Positions 1 to 16,865 of a stretch of 64,000 nucleotides of DNA are shown one piece after another (position 1 is the first letter of the stretch; every line of letters starts with the position of its first letter). The DNA comes from Pempheris klunzingeri (lineage: Eukaryota; Chordata; Actinopteri; Acropomatiformes; Pempheridae). Where the stretch lies: NCBI RefSeq assembly GCF_042242105.1, contig NC_092022.1, positions 25,821,501 through 25,885,500 on the forward strand. Reading direction: 5' to 3'. Both the position numbers and the translations under genes were made by a program. The notes beneath the pieces are model-generated. The model searched no databases. It had not been told where the DNA came from and was given only the letters and a program-made list of their open reading frames with translations.

Positions 1-90
1 ACTGCTCATATCACTACTGTCACTATTGTCTTGATAACTGAAGACATTAGTGTTTTTAAAGGAAGCTTGACCGTACACACAAACACCCAC

Positions 91-1389
91 CTGTTCTTCT
101 GTGAGGCATAGAGTCCTTGCTCTGCGATGCTCCTCTCGGTGAAATGTAACGCACCGAAGTCTCCTCCAGGTATTTGTCAACGGGGTCTGGGCACACTGAA
201 AACAACAGTAGATTGCTGTGATGTCATTCTGAATTGAAGTCCCAAACATCCCTTTGAAACCAGTGGAATAAATCCCACAGAATGAAGACATGAGGCAGCA
301 AAGGTCAGTGTTTGTGTCGAGCACACTCGAACATGTGTAAAATATTTGCAAATATCTTTCATTCATATTTCTGCATAAAACAATGGTTTCACTTGAAGGT
401 GAAACTATGCAACTTTTACACATACAAAGAGTCTCTCAGCTCCCTCCACTTCCACATGTGACAGCTGAGTGTGTTCCCAATGAAGAGTAAAAAAAAAAAG
501 GTTCTGAGGGAAAAGCAAAGACACCAACGACACACTGTGTGACAGTGGTGCATCACTACATTGTTTGCCAGCGACCTTCAAACATGGATGTGAAAGGAGA
601 CCACAATAATGTTGGAAGAAATGTAACAGCCAGCACAAGTACAGTTGACATAAATAATACTCATTCTGGGCCTTAATGGAACTGAAACTTCTTGGAGCTT
701 TGGCTCTGGCCTCGTGGTTTATTAAAGGCACGCCCTGGGAAGTTTACTAACCCTTTTGAGTCCATATGTTGCATAAAATACAATCATATCACCTGCTTTC
801 ATGAGACGGCACTGCTATACTCACCAGCCTGCCGTTTCCTGAGTGTGACATAAGGCAATAGGTCGTGGCGAGTGATAATCCTTAGGAGCTGGAGAACGTG
901 TCTGAAGTTAGTTTCATCGCAGCGACCCTGGCGTTCAAGGGCCAGCAGGAAATCCCTCCCACTTCTGATGCCGCCACGCTCATACTCGTCAATCACATCG
1001 ACAAACAGGAACGACAGTACCCTGACATCCCGATGCGTTAGCTGGGCTCCAACTATGTCAAACATGCGGTGGAGTGAGTACAGCCCATGAGAGTTGTCTA
1101 CTGCTTCCTCGGGCCACGGCTCGAAGCCCCCATCTCTCCTGGACAAGCAGGAGTTGGTGCAGGAGGCAGAAATGTTCCTGTTGGCCACCTCTCCGCTGGT
1201 TGCTGCCACGCCGGAGCAGCCGGGCCTGCCTGTCAGAGCTCTGTGGTCCAAAGGCCCGGCCGCCGCGCTGCTCTGACTCGAGTCCAGCTGATTAGCCTGA
1301 ATGTGAGGCCGGGCCTGCTGAGCAGAGGAGTTCTGGGCAAGGTGATGAGGAATAACAGCATTGGGGAGCTGTGGCTGCTGTGATGTCAT
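91..1389 (-). CDS. dedd: Death-effector-domain protein DEDD, 5' part (gene runs off the left edge)
   Basis: Two coding exons are visible: 825-1389 (start codon at 1389, donor after 825) and 91-195. They join in phase 1, and the second ends in a donor at 90. Residues 102-181 form a death effector domain (GLYSLHRMFDIVG..., FLFVDVID, RGRDFLLALERQGRCDE-type core, LLRIITRHDLLPYV), almost identical to vertebrate DEDD. The second exon encodes CPDPVDKYLEETSVRY, the conserved segment after the DED. DEDD is a nuclear/nucleolar protein linked to caspase-8/10, death-receptor apoptosis and keratin binding. The C-terminal half lies outside the window. The ~90 residues before the conserved WPEE are Gln/Ser/Ala-rich and absent from mammalian DEDD. 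A good pyrimidine tract plus AG at about 1141-1143 could splice them out, so the true N-terminus is uncertain. DEDD2 fits the domain less well. Confidence 0.9.
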
Positions 1390-1933
1390 CTCAGGGCCTG
1401 ATGGTGATGAGGGATGCTCAAATCCCTAAACGCTTCTGCTGTCTTTGTCTGCTCCAACTGATGAGCTATATATGGGGAGTGAGAGGAAATACATACAGAA
1501 GTAATTTACCATTAACCAATTACACACCACAAACCCAAAGACGTGCAGAGTATCCCACATCTTATTATGGTGGAGATGATCCACCTTTGTTAGCGTCAGA
1601 ATTTATAAGGAGGGAGGCGAATGTTTGGAGTCTATCTAAGGAGATATCACGATATATACTGTGAGACTGCAAGCACACATCATGTACACAGCACAACACG
1701 TGTGAGCTTTATCTAATGATCATTTTGTCAAATATCTAACCTGTAATAAACTGCAGGAGACCTCTGATCTAACCTCACGGAAGTGGAAAGTTCATGTGTC
1801 ACCAATTATATAATTTCGAAGCTAATGTCCTCCTTTTATCAGACATAACAGAAACACAATCAGTCATCAGTCAGTCAGCACACAGCATGCAAAAAGCAGT
1901 TATGAACACAGGAGTCGTGTCAGTAACAACTCT

Positions 1934-1936
<3 letters not shown>

Positions 1937-1971
<35 letters not shown>
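1937..1971. repeat. (CA)n microsatellite
   Basis: Uninterrupted CA dinucleotide run inside the presumed first intron of dedd. Confidence 0.95.
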
Positions 1972-1972
<1 letters not shown>

Positions 1973-2248
1973 CCAGCTGTTTAGAAAGACATTTAACGAG
2001 CTTACAATTAGCAAGCTAGGTCCTCAGCGGAAGTCAGCTAGCAAGCTAATGCTAGCTGACTGGACATTGAAAACAGTTGCGGGAGGCTGACGTGTGGTCG
2101 CTACACAACAACACCAACTCACCTCCGATGCCTGTGATGCTATTAACTAGCAGCACATCAGCTAACAGTTTGCTACCGTCCCGTAGATCTGCGCACAATA
2201 ATCGCACTTCTCCCCTTCATTTGCGTCTTGGCATGTTTGACTACTCAC

Positions 2249-2520
2249 CGCTATCCTCAACGTTTGTCCACGTTTGCTGTCAGCGTTAACGTTAGCCAGA
2301 GTAATTTCACAAACAAACAGCCAAAACAAGTACCGCCGTTGTGTAACATTAAGTTTACACTACCTCGTGTCTTCTTAGATGTTTTTGGTGAGTCCGAAAC
2401 TGTCACAGTTCGGCTGGCAGCTAACGCGAAGTTAGCTTCCCCAGTGTCTGCTAGCACAGCGAAGCTCCTCTCCGGACACGAAACACGGTTCCGTTGAACC
2501 GTTTCGCACGACTGCACGGT
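2249..2520 (-). promoter_or_regulatory. dedd: Probable dedd promoter and non-coding first exon
   Basis: On the minus strand a strong donor (GCG|GTGAGTA) sits at 2249/2248, about 860 bases upstream of the dedd start codon. The sequence above it (about 2250-2520) is richer in CpG than its surroundings and has no open frame linked to the gene. This fits a 5' UTR exon plus promoter. The exact start site is not visible. Confidence 0.4.
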
Positions 2521-3001
2521 GACTGTTCACCAGATGTTTTCAGTCTCTTGGTTTGCGGCTCGGCTTCTTTCATTCCCGAAATAAGAGTTCGTTTATTGAC
2601 TTTGGTCCTCAGACAGACATCATGGGGGGGGGGAAAGCAGACAATTCTCGTTCTTCAGCTAAAATGAAAGAACTTCCGGTTTACAGTACGGTTCACTTCC
2701 GGTGTTGTGCCAGGCGCTCTTCTTCTTCTTCATAGGATGAAATCTGCAGCAGAGTGAATGCAGCCAAAGCGTATTTCCGCCCCCCACAGGCCATTTGTAG
2801 TACTCCACTGAATGAGTTAACCCCTTACTGCCTGAATTTATTCACAATTATATAAAAAAATTAATTATTTGTGTTTTTGCATTCAAGCAGATGCTAAATT
2901 AAGTGGAGATTGTTAATTTGAATATAGCATAGCATAGAATAGTACAATATAATAATAGTATAATAAAATATTTATGTATATACGCATAGAATATATATAT
3001 A
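2521..3001. other. AT-rich intergenic spacer
   Basis: This spacer lies between the dedd promoter and the 3' end of the LRAT-domain gene. From 2930 on it is simple AT-rich sequence with TATATA and TATG-type runs. I see no gene in it. Confidence 0.6.
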
Positions 3002-3135
3002 TTTATTTATGTATGTATGCATCTATGTATATATAATGTACACATAGAATATGCATGGTCTTGGTAATGACTGCTGGTCAACATAGCCCACTGGTTATAC
3101 ATGTACATGAAAGAATAAAGAAAGATAAAAGAGCC

Positions 3136-5742
3136 TCATTTGAAAAGGTCTTGATCCATTTTTTTGGAGCTGACAATGTCTTTGAAGACATCAGTTGCCT
3201 CCACACACTCTACATTCTTGGGTCTCGTAGGAACCTAAAGAAGAAAAAACTGTCATTAGAAGTCATTAATGGTCAACAGTTCGAATAAATAAATAAATAA
3301 ATTCTGAGTAAAATAAGATCTTTGGGCAAAGACAAAAATATAATAGCTTCATCGATTGTTCACAATTAATTATTTTGAACAAATGAAGTTTATACCTGGT
3401 TGCATACAGCTTTTCCGTAGCGTACAAATGTGGCAAAGTGCTCACAGTTGAGAGTGAAAAGGCCGTATTGGAAGACCTGATGGAGAAGGGCATCGCGTCG
3501 TAGCCTCATCTCCTCTGGTTCTGACGGTGTGAAGGCGTGGCGGTTGTTACTAATCAACACATGGGCTCCTGTCGGGATGTTCACCTCGCTTAGAGGCACC
3601 CTGCGGATCCTGGTTTCCCCGAGAAGAAGGTCCCCACATACAGGGACGACTGTCTGCAGCCAAGTACGTACACTTTTCATCAGCTGCCCTTCATCTAGAG
3701 AATGGGACAGTTTGTTTTCAGGATGGGCAGAACAGAAACAAAGTGTTAAACAGCACCATAATACACCAAACCAGCCATGCTCTTACAATATTGTTAAATT
3801 AAACCTAAATTACAATTTACAAAAAATCCTTCATCCCCTCTGCAATAGATGTCCTCAATAACACAAGACAGACTGCACTGTGCTTTTAGTTTATTTTATT
3901 TCTTTCACCTATTGTACTGTGTTTTTGGGGGTGTCTTTAATGCCTGAATGTAGGTTTTTAAACTTTGTTTTACAGCCGTGGCAAAAGAAAAATGTCTGTT
4001 TTTACCTGGAACAGTCAATAAAGTTGAACTGAATTAAACCTAAAACCTAAAAAGGACAATAATTAAAATTAAAAAAGTGAAGTTACAGTGTGGTGTGATC
4101 GGTGTATTAATTCGGGGGCCATGAGGACCAAACACTTTAAAGAAGCAGGTGGAAGGGTTGAGAAGAAGAGGGGGCTTTGAAGAGCACAACTTCAGCTCCC
4201 TCCCCATCCCTCTCCATGGAGGATCTCTTTGGAGCCTCCAGAGAGATCCCTCTGCTGTTCTCCTGGAGTTTTTACTCTCCAAAGCGTATGCACAAGCTTT
4301 GCCTCAGAGATCAACATAGAGGATGAACTAAAGGTTTTTCACTGTTTCATGCATCACTATTAGAACACAGTGACAGTTTCAGTAAATATGACAAAAAGAT
4401 ATTTTCCTAAAAGTTACCAACTGCTGCTTTAATAAGTAAATGTAGAGGTGGTGCCTTTAAAGTCCCTTTAAACTGATTTATTTTGATGTTGTAATCTGTT
4501 TATTAACCTAAGTGAGAAACATCTAACTCAGAGGTGTCAAACTCATCTTAGTTCAGGGGCCACTTGCAGCCCAATTTGATCTCCAGTGGGCCGGACCAGT
4601 AAAATCAAAGCGTAATAACATTTAAATAACGACAACTCAACATGTTTCCCTTTGTTTTAGTGCAAAAAAGTACAAGTACATTCTGAAAACGTTCATATTT
4701 AATGAACTCTCTTTTAAAAGTCTTCCCTGTAAGTTTGACACTGTGCTTCTGGAAGGAAGAAGTCAAATCCATGTAGCATCCATGTGATTGTCCTACAGTG
4801 TCAGTATATGTGTCTTCTCATCTCATTCAGGAAATAATGCATTTGCTGGGGATTATTATGTTCGACGGGGAGTTCATCTACATTCGGTGCTCTAGTGAGT
4901 ATCTGGGGCAGCAGGACGGTGTATGAAAATAAACTACAGCGTGTTCTCTGGATAATTAGACAGGATGTAGGACTTCATATTCCTCAGGGCCTTTTGATTC
5001 CTCTCTATGTTATGTAATCTGTGTAACGTACCTGGAAGTTGTCCTCACCTGCAACAGCAAAATGGATCACATATCCATCTTCATCATACACTCCCCAGTG
5101 TGAATATCCGATGGGGTAGGAAAATTCAATCAAGTCTCCAAACTTGGCAGTGGACACGATGTGTGCGACCTGCGTTCGTTACAACACGTGACAGTAAATG
5201 ATAAGAAAAGCACTTTGTGACTCCACCATGTCTCCACCCTGCTCCACTCCCTCACCAGTCTGAAAAGCAGGTTTAGCTGCATTACATGTGGTAACTGTGC
5301 GCTTATGATGTTTACTGGTCATCACCATCAAAAGAGTGCCACCGAGGCATCCGGCTCTTCCTCGTATGGAGGTTGAATGCACAGATTTTAAGCTGCGCTG
5401 CACGAATCTACTTAACGAATCCAACATATAATGTCATATATCATATAATGTGATAATGTATGATGTTTTAATATATTCCTTTGGATGATTGCTGTTCATC
5501 AGTTCCATTGGCTGAGGTCACATTGCTATATTCACACCTTGAATGAATTATTGAATTGAATGATTCTGCTTTACCTGCAGAATAACAAAGTCTGATTTAG
5601 TAAGAATACAGCCGTGGCAGCTCTCACACTAGAAAACTAGAAGATGGCCGATCATCCTCAAAATATTGTATATATATATATAATATATAATAATCACAGT
5701 CAGAGCTGGCCTTGGTGTTCTTACCTGCTCTTCATAATCCAT
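3136..5742 (-). CDS. LRAT-domain (NlpC/P60-type) acyltransferase-like protein
   Basis: Four exons join in frame: 5725-5742 (MDYEEQ only), 5032-5169, 3396-3683 and 3136-3234 (stop at 3136), giving 180 aa. Exon 2 carries GDLIEFSYPIGYSHWGVY with the catalytic-type His30 and a second His42 in GYVIHFA. Exon 3 carries NCEHFATFVRYG with the nucleophile Cys132. Together these are the signature of the LRAT/PLAAT (H-rev107) family, thiol acyltransferases and phospholipases acting on phospholipid acyl chains. Unlike LRAT and most PLAATs, the C-terminus (VPTRPK to DQDLFK) is hydrophilic with no membrane anchor, so a soluble protein is expected. A poly(A) signal (AATAAA on the minus strand) lies at 3002-3007. 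I cannot say whether this is a PLAAT, an LRAT or a fish-specific branch. Confidence 0.85.
3860..4045 (+). mobile_element. Retroposon 3' tail (LINE/SINE-like)
   Basis: The sequence ends in an AATAAAGTTGAACTGAATTAAA-like tail, typical of fish retroposon 3' ends. It lies within intron 2 of the LRAT-domain gene. No coding remnant is visible, so the family is unassigned. Confidence 0.35.
4525..4740. mobile_element. hAT-type non-autonomous DNA element
   Basis: The segment beginning AGAGGTGTCAAACTCATCTT and continuing with a GGGGCCAC...GGGCCGGACCAGTAAAA block matches a very common fish/vertebrate hAT-type repeat that I recognise from its consensus. The far edge is not clear. It lies in intron 2 of the LRAT-domain gene. 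Confidence 0.55.
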
Positions 5743-6304
5743 ATCTAACTCCAGGACGGTCTGTGTGAGAGCTGAAGCCGGAGCTGTTGTAAAGCAGTTT
5801 GCCCTCACAGGGTGTGTTGTGTGACAATCTGGTTTGGACTGTTTGTTGCTTGGAAGTTATTTGAAGCCAAAGACAGACAGCTGATTGGCTGAACACATCA
5901 CCTCAAGAGTAATGTGAATATCTGCAAATCAACACTTGAAGCAAGTTTATGAAAAACTGGCTTAACTGATTTGCTCTTTCTGTATACAAATCAAATCAAG
6001 TTACTTTTGTTAATCTGTGACTGGATAAATAACCATAGTTATGCAAATTGTTTCCCTCGAAATATCTTTTAGAGAGTCACTCTTTCCATCCACAGAACTC
6101 AGGAAGCTGTAAATTAGAATTTAAGACAGCGACTTTTTAACAGTAACCTTTAGCTCTACTTAGTTAAAGCATCTTCTTTCCATCTTTTGTTCTTATTTGC
6201 AATATTTCATTTCCTTTTTTACATGAAACCCATAAAATAAAAAAATAAAAAAAGCCTCTCTAAAATATTTGTCATGCAAAAGACAAATAAAAGTTCTGGT
6301 TGTA

Positions 6305-6560
6305 TTTTGTGGGCAGCTGTGGATCAGAGGTCGCTGGTTCGATCCCCGGCTCCTCTGAGTCGGCATGTTGAAGTGTCTTTGGGAAGACGCTGAACCCCAA
6401 CTGGCTCCTGAAGCAGCTTCAGTGTGTGAAAGAATAGATTTAGATTCCCACTGTCCACCATCAGTGCATTCACAGTCAGACAGCGGCCCCTCCTTTCAGA
6501 CTACAGCCCAATAAATGTGCTTTGTAAAACCGACCCTGGACAGTGGAGACCTGGGCAGAC
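6305..6560 (+). mobile_element. tRNA-derived SINE
   Basis: A tRNA-like head contains a clear RNA polymerase III box B (GGTTCGATCCC, within 6337-6352). It is followed by the CTGAACCCCAACTGGCTCC-type body seen in many percomorph SINEs. Box A is degenerate, so it is probably inactive. It lies in the spacer between tnnc1 and the LRAT-domain gene. Confidence 0.75.
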
Positions 6561-7407
6561 GATCAAAGACACGAAACGAAAGAGAAAAGTTTAACGCCAC
6601 AATAAAACAGGAAATACAAAACACATGAACTAACTTTAACAAACCTCGGTGTAACCATAGCAACACCAGGGACTTTCAACCTGACGGCGGATGCGTTAAA
6701 AGAAAAGCTCGAAGACGGATCAAGGAGGACATTTGACATGACGCCAGAGACGGGTGTCACCAAGAAAACATGGTTTGGAAAATAAAATGTTCACAGAGGA
6801 GCAGTTTTAGAGAGAAAGAGATGTTGGCCACCAGCCCACTGGGTCAGTGTATGTAAAGAAAAAGAAATAAAAGAAATAATGTTTCAAGTATTATTTCAGT
6901 GTCAGACAGTGTCAGCTTTTGTCACCTAATTAACACAAGAGATGCACAAGGTGTGTGTAGCACCAGTGATGGGCTCCTACTCTAAATGTTACACCTCACT
7001 CTCAGTAAGACTGTTCTCTTTTCCTCCCTTCATCCTGAGGTCAGAGTTCATGTGACATCAGCAGTAAGATGGGTGATTGTGCCATCTGCTGGTAGGAGCA
7101 ATGGACTACATGTCCAGTACCACCAAAAGGCCGAGTCTTTTCGAGGATTATCATCACTGCATGAAATCATATTGTGACAAACTCATTCTATCATATTATG
7201 GCTTGTAAAAATCGAAATGTTATTCTGCTGCAGCGTGTTATTAACATCTTTTTAACATCTGTAAAACGAGTACACGAGACATTAGTCCACAGCTGTCTGG
7301 GATCTAAAATCTGCTTTTCTTCAGTCTTGTAAAAAGAATAAATTCTGTTGTTTTTCTCAGGATGTAAATATATTACGACGGACAAAAGATGCAATTATGA
7401 AAATCTT

Positions 7408-7413
7408 TTTATT
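7408..7413 (-). terminator. tnnc1: tnnc1 poly(A) signal
   Basis: AATAAA on the minus strand, 227 bases beyond the tnnc1 stop codon, in an A/T-rich context. Confidence 0.6.
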
Positions 7414-7639
7414 GAAAATAGTCTTTATATATGACACGTTATCATTACTATCACAAATAAAGATATCTGCAGTCGACGAGGTCTTTCTGCAAACCTCTCA
7501 GCGCCTCAGTGGGATTGCGTGAGAATAACTGACAGGACAGGTGTGTTGTTTGTGCTGTTAAAAAAGTGGGGGCGTGTCGTCAGGAATGGCCCGACGATGG
7601 TGCAGTCAGTGATGAGGATGGAGCCTCCAGCTGAATCCT

Positions 7640-12163
<4,524 letters not shown>

Positions 12164-12290
12164 GGCTGCTGGTCTGTCCCTGCCTCACACACACCACTGC
12201 ACTCAGACACAGGACAAATACCGCCAGCAAGAACTCCCTTGGTCTTTATTGATGGAGGAGTGTCGTGCTAAAAAAGCTCTTGACCCATCC
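12164..12290 (-). promoter_or_regulatory. tnnc1: Putative tnnc1 promoter
   Basis: On the minus strand upstream of the start codon there is a TATA-like CAATAAAG near 12245. A MEF2-like A/T run (CTTTTTTAG) lies near 12275. Both are weak matches; position is the main argument. Confidence 0.3.
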
Positions 12291-12332
12291 CGCAAAATCA
12301 AAAAGGGGGTGATGGAAGGAGGAGTGACAGAC

Positions 12333-12336
<4 letters not shown>

Positions 12337-12379
<43 letters not shown>
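12337..12379. repeat. (GA)n microsatellite
   Basis: About 21 GA units just upstream of the putative tnnc1 promoter. GA runs near promoters can bind GAGA-type factors; that is inference only. Confidence 0.95.
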
Positions 12380-12382
<3 letters not shown>

Positions 12383-12623
12383 ATAAATAGAAAACAGAAG
12401 CCACCCAACAATAGTGGGACATTAACAGCAGCAGTTAAGTGAACATGCTTCCTTTTAGGTCACAAGTTGTCTCATCTCAGCTCAGCTCAGTTAAACTCCA
12501 GTCTATTCTCAGTCCTCGGCTCTGCTGCCCTGCAAAGCTTAAGCATGGTGGTTATTACATATTTGGTCCAACTGAGAAAAAGACCAGCTTGTGACTTGGT
12601 GACATCTGCTTCAACTGTATAGA

Positions 12624-12651
12624 GAATAATAATAATAATAATAATAATAAT
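12624..12651. repeat. (AAT)n microsatellite
   Basis: About nine AAT units between tnnc1 and the upstream intergenic region. Confidence 0.9.
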
Positions 12652-14505
12652 GATTGATATGTGACACTTCACAACATATTTTAGTTTAACAAATCTGCAG
12701 TAACTTCAAAATGGAGCTACAAAAACCAAAGTAGAGACAAACCACGTAGGCAAGAGCAGGAGAGCTGGAGGTGTGATTATGCTTGAAAATAACTAGTCTG
12801 CATGATATGTAGTCCAAAGCAGAAGTGTTTCTACCCCAGCTGGATGGCCACACTCTGCCGCCTACCATTTAGGTTAGAGAGCAGTGCTGGTTTAAAGCTA
12901 AGTTCACTACATGTCTCCTGTAATTGAAGGCAACGCTGAATGTGACGTCTCAGTGATTCATTTGTTGCACCACAAAACATTTGGGGAATAAAAAAACATA
13001 CCTGTGTGAATGTGCAGAGTAGTCTGACTGATGCATATCTAAAAGTTTTAAAATCTGACAATAATTTATCAGTTTGTTTGTTTTTAATATAAACAAATTA
13101 CAGACAATTTTAATAAGGGTCGATTCAATGTTGTTATTAAAGAATAGTGACTCAGACACAGTAGTGAGCAGGACTTGACAACTCTGTTTCTAAATCCCCT
13201 CAAACATATATTTGACTTTCTGGACTGCCGCTTCTTTCTCACTTATTGACTGCAAAATACAACACGCAATATATCAGCAACAAGCTAATGTCAGGCTAAC
13301 ACTCCTGGGGCAAAGGGAAGCATCTGTTGGAAAGCCCTGCCAACAATTGAGATGGCATCACAGAAAATGCTTGTTAGGTCACGCATACCCATCGGCCCAT
13401 AAACACATCAGCTTTGAACATCTTAAGGTCAGACATTCTGGTGAAACTGTGAAACTGAAAGAAAAGAAAGGCTCAGTTTAAGAGCTGGATTCTAACCACA
13501 TATAATCGTCCTTATTTACTATGCCCACTCTTTGAGGAAGGAGCGGAGTCAGATGTCTACATAACAATAGACACACAGATAGGGCTATTTTGAATGTGTG
13601 TCCTTGACTAGAAATAGCAGTCCTCTGCCAGTGGGGAGGGTGAGAGAAAGAACATGGTCATAAATCTCCGTTGTAAGGCTAACACCATGCACGGCAGACA
13701 GATGGCACCTGCCAGTGTGCAGCAGCTGTAGAGTAAGCTCCCAGGTCAGAGCTCAAGCCTCTGATTTTAGGCCCGCTCTCTATAGATGGACGGCATCCAT
13801 TTTACTAATCTATCGTCAAACGGTATTGACAAAACCGACAACAAAGTGGAGCTTCACAGGTTATCACACTGCTTCAAGTCAGACGAGCTGCAATACTGGG
13901 ATCTCCTTGATCACGCTTGGATTTTCTGAAGATCACCACAGATTTATTATTACACATTCAAGTCTAGTCATTGGTGACAACATCCGGTAAACCTCCTCTG
14001 AGCAGCCGGCTGCACCGTATCATCATCTACTGTGTTTGCAGTGTCGCTGACCGTTAAGTCTACGTGTCAAGTATAGTGTCTGGACACACCAGCATTTCTT
14101 TCCTGCGTTTGGTTAATATTGTTTTGCCCTCAGATTTGAGATCAAACCATTTTTTTTACGTCACCAGTTGAGGGCAGTAGTTTGTCCTTTTCAGGGCTTT
14201 ACCATGGGCATCCGTGGATTTAACCTGTTAATGTGTCTTCACAGACACATGTGTCTGTGAACTTCATCAGGCGACCCTTAAGGCCGTCAGTCCATCCAAC
14301 CTCCACTGACACACAATCTAACTTTTCATCCTCACGCCATATTTAATTTATGCTTTTGTCACCTTCATATATTTCACAGGCCTACACTTTATTTGTTTCT
14401 CCATAGCACAGTCCATATTTCCTTTGTACGGTCAATACTTTATTTGAAGTTTCTATTAGCCTACTATTTAATCTTAATACTGGGCTACTCTATCTATTTC
14501 ATTTC
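12652..14505. other. Intergenic stretch between tnnc1 and the FAM107 gene
   Basis: No exon-like open frame with splice signals and no recognisable protein similarity on either strand. Confidence 0.5.
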
Positions 14506-14509
14506 TTAA

Positions 14510-14637
14510 AGTGGGCCTTCAAAGTACAGATTTCCATACGTGTTATTAGTTTGGATGTCTTCAGCATTAATCTACAGTATAGAAAATAAGAAAAAGCATT
14601 GAGAAGGTGTGTCCAAACTTTTGACTGGTGCTGTATA
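14510..14637 (+). mobile_element. Tc1/mariner-type element 3' end
   Basis: The stretch ends GGTGTGTCCAAACTTTTGAC followed by a TGGTGCTGTAT edge. This is the well-known end of a fish Tc1-like family; only the terminal ~130 bp remain. Confidence 0.5.
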
Positions 14638-14639
14638 TC

Positions 14640-14830
14640 AGACTGTGTCCTAACAGGAGATGGAGCAGAGATCAGAGCTGAGCTAACACAGCTGGGACCT
14701 GAGGCTGCTGCTAGCTAATGTCCGGTCCGTTGGAAGACCGGCCGGATGAAATGCCTGAGTAACAAAACATCAGAGACTGTTTGTGCCCACATTCAGTGAC
14801 CTGACTTCATCCTAACGCTTCGTATCTGCT
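14640..14830 (+). mobile_element. Decayed LINE ORF2 N-terminal fragment (weak)
   Basis: Plus-strand translation gives LANVRSVGRPAG before a stop. This resembles the LxNVRSLxNKxDEL segment at the start of L2/CR1-like endonuclease domains. It is short and broken. Confidence 0.3.
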
Positions 14831-15328
14831 CCTGAAGCCACCTCATGCAGCAGTCCGATCAAAAGGCAAAGTTTGACCACAAACTAAACATTTCTCACAA
14901 AGCGTCTGTAATAGGAGCACAGGCCCACAGAGGCCCTGACCTCAGAGGACCTCAGGGGCATTGGCCAAGTTCACACCTTATCTGTGCTCCACGGGTCAAG
15001 CTGGGCGCCGTGTCTGAAGACCACGTGGCGTCATGTCTGAAGACAACATGATCCTTGGCAAAGGGCCATTTCCCAAGGCTGAGCCTCGTGTCTGCACACA
15101 GAATCCTTGACAAGACCTCCTCTGACAAGTCCCTGTTTCACCGTTTAGACAAGAACTGTAGACAACAACCACAAGAGCTGGGTGCCTGTACTGTCAGGAA
15201 TCAAGGTTATTTATTTGTGATTTTACAACACAATGGAATGAGTTGTCCCTTCATGCTATACACACACAGATAATAACATTTAGAACATAGAATAGTGATG
15301 ATAATATGCTCTTCAGCTTCAAAGTAAA

Positions 15329-15423
15329 AGGTCGACATTTAAAAAACATTAACTTTGACCGCATTAGAACACACTGAGGTACGATCACCCTCCCTCGAAG
15401 CCATGGCCTAACTATACTAGAGT
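15329..15423. repeat. Copy 1 of a local duplicated segment
   Basis: Shares two near-identical blocks with 16866-17033, the first ending in ACACTGAGGTACGATCACCC and the second GAAGCCATGGCC plus AACTATACTAG. It lacks the ~70 bp that separate them in copy 2. Confidence 0.7.
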
Positions 15424-16169
15424 CAAAATGCTGTCATTTAGAGCAGATCAGTGGCTCCTAACACCACCGTGTCAGACTACCCCACAGTTGTATGCATGAA
15501 TGTTTTTTAAGTTTGAAAATGATTTGATTCAGGATCAGTTCTTACAGCAACATTCTCATTTTAATGCATCATAAAATCCTATTCTGCCCACAACTCTTCT
15601 GATGATCCTACACATGTGATAACGTGACAACTAAACATATATGAAACATGTAAAAACATAAACACTCATTAAACATACATTTCATCCTGTTTTGCTCAGT
15701 GTTTGTGGGGTTTCCTGTCAACAGAAGCAAAACAATAAATCAGGTATTGAGACTGAGATGTAAAGTACCTCTACTTTACTGCATCTTCCTGTGCTATTAC
15801 CTACTTTTATGTCCATAAGGTTTGTTAAATCCCTCAATCACATTAACACTGTCATTTTACATAGCTTATTAACACATCATGGCGAAATTTGTGCTGGATC
15901 CTGCTGGAACAGGATCCAGGACCTGCCAGATTGGGACCGACACCTACTTGACTGGATCTGGCACTCGTAAATTGCTTGTTTGCACATTTTGGATGCGTGT
16001 TAAACCAGATTTTATAAAACATCAGCGGTGCTTGACGTAGAACTGACACAGAGCAGAGGGTATGGATGGAAACATCATGGGTTTGGGTGAGAAAGCTGCA
16101 TTCCAGGTAAGCTGTTGCAGAAACATTGCGCACAATAGTCCATCTTCCTCCTTCTCTTTCTCCGTCTCA

Positions 16170-16205
<36 letters not shown>
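16170..16205. repeat. (CA)n microsatellite
   Basis: About 17 CA units in intergenic sequence. Confidence 0.95.
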
Positions 16206-16208
<3 letters not shown>

Positions 16209-16865
16209 ACACAAGCAACAGTATCATCATTAGAGTGCTCAGTGTAACCTGACCCATGCATCACTAATAGACAGAACACGTCACCATGGTTTCTTAGTCT
16301 GCTTGCTTTTCATGGTTGTAAATGGAAATCCCCCCCCCCCAATGCAGCACAGACAGAAGGGACACAAAAGGGAAATTTCCTATTCTGAACCAAAAATAAT
16401 TGGAATTATAAAAATGGTTTTCATGACAGAATTGATAGAAACAGGTGTGTGATTCTGTTTTGCTGATGTTTGGTGCAGGTGATCTGTTAACGTGACGGGT
16501 TTCTAGATCCAGTCTTAAACCTCAAGATCTGTTCTCAGACTGATTGGGATCACGTTTGGTATTAAGATTCAAAACCTGGAATGTTACATCACTACTTTCT
16601 GAGTGGGACCCAGTGAGAGAAACAAGTCTATGAGTCCAGAAGTCTACTGCCAAGCACCAATAAACATTCTAGCTTTCGAGGCTAATATTAGCTAGCATAC
16701 CACCGGTGACAGATATTGAAACTCACCGTAAAATCTCACCTCCAGTTTTTGTTGAATGACAGACAGCCTGTGTCGCTGCCTTCTGCTTTTGCTTTTTCTC
16801 ACTGCAAATCATTAGCAAATATGCATCATGTCTGTTTACATTTTCATCTGCTTCCTCCCCATCAC

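Noticed and set aside
799-824. Continuation of the dedd frame past 825 (GEYSSAVS)
   Set aside because: This is read-through past a clear donor; the family continues in the exon at 91-195.
6337-6352. Possible tRNA gene from the box B match
   Set aside because: Box A is degenerate and no cloverleaf can be drawn. The downstream body shows it is a SINE.
7079-7094. GTGCCATCTGCTGGTA as a CTCF site (minus strand)
   Set aside because: It has mismatches in the core, and such strings are frequent in fish repeats.
13560-13625. MEF2-like CTAGAAATAG and CTATTTTGA near 13.6 kb as a cardiac enhancer of tnnc1
   Set aside because: Both are imperfect matches, 1.4 kb upstream, with no further support. Such strings are common by chance.
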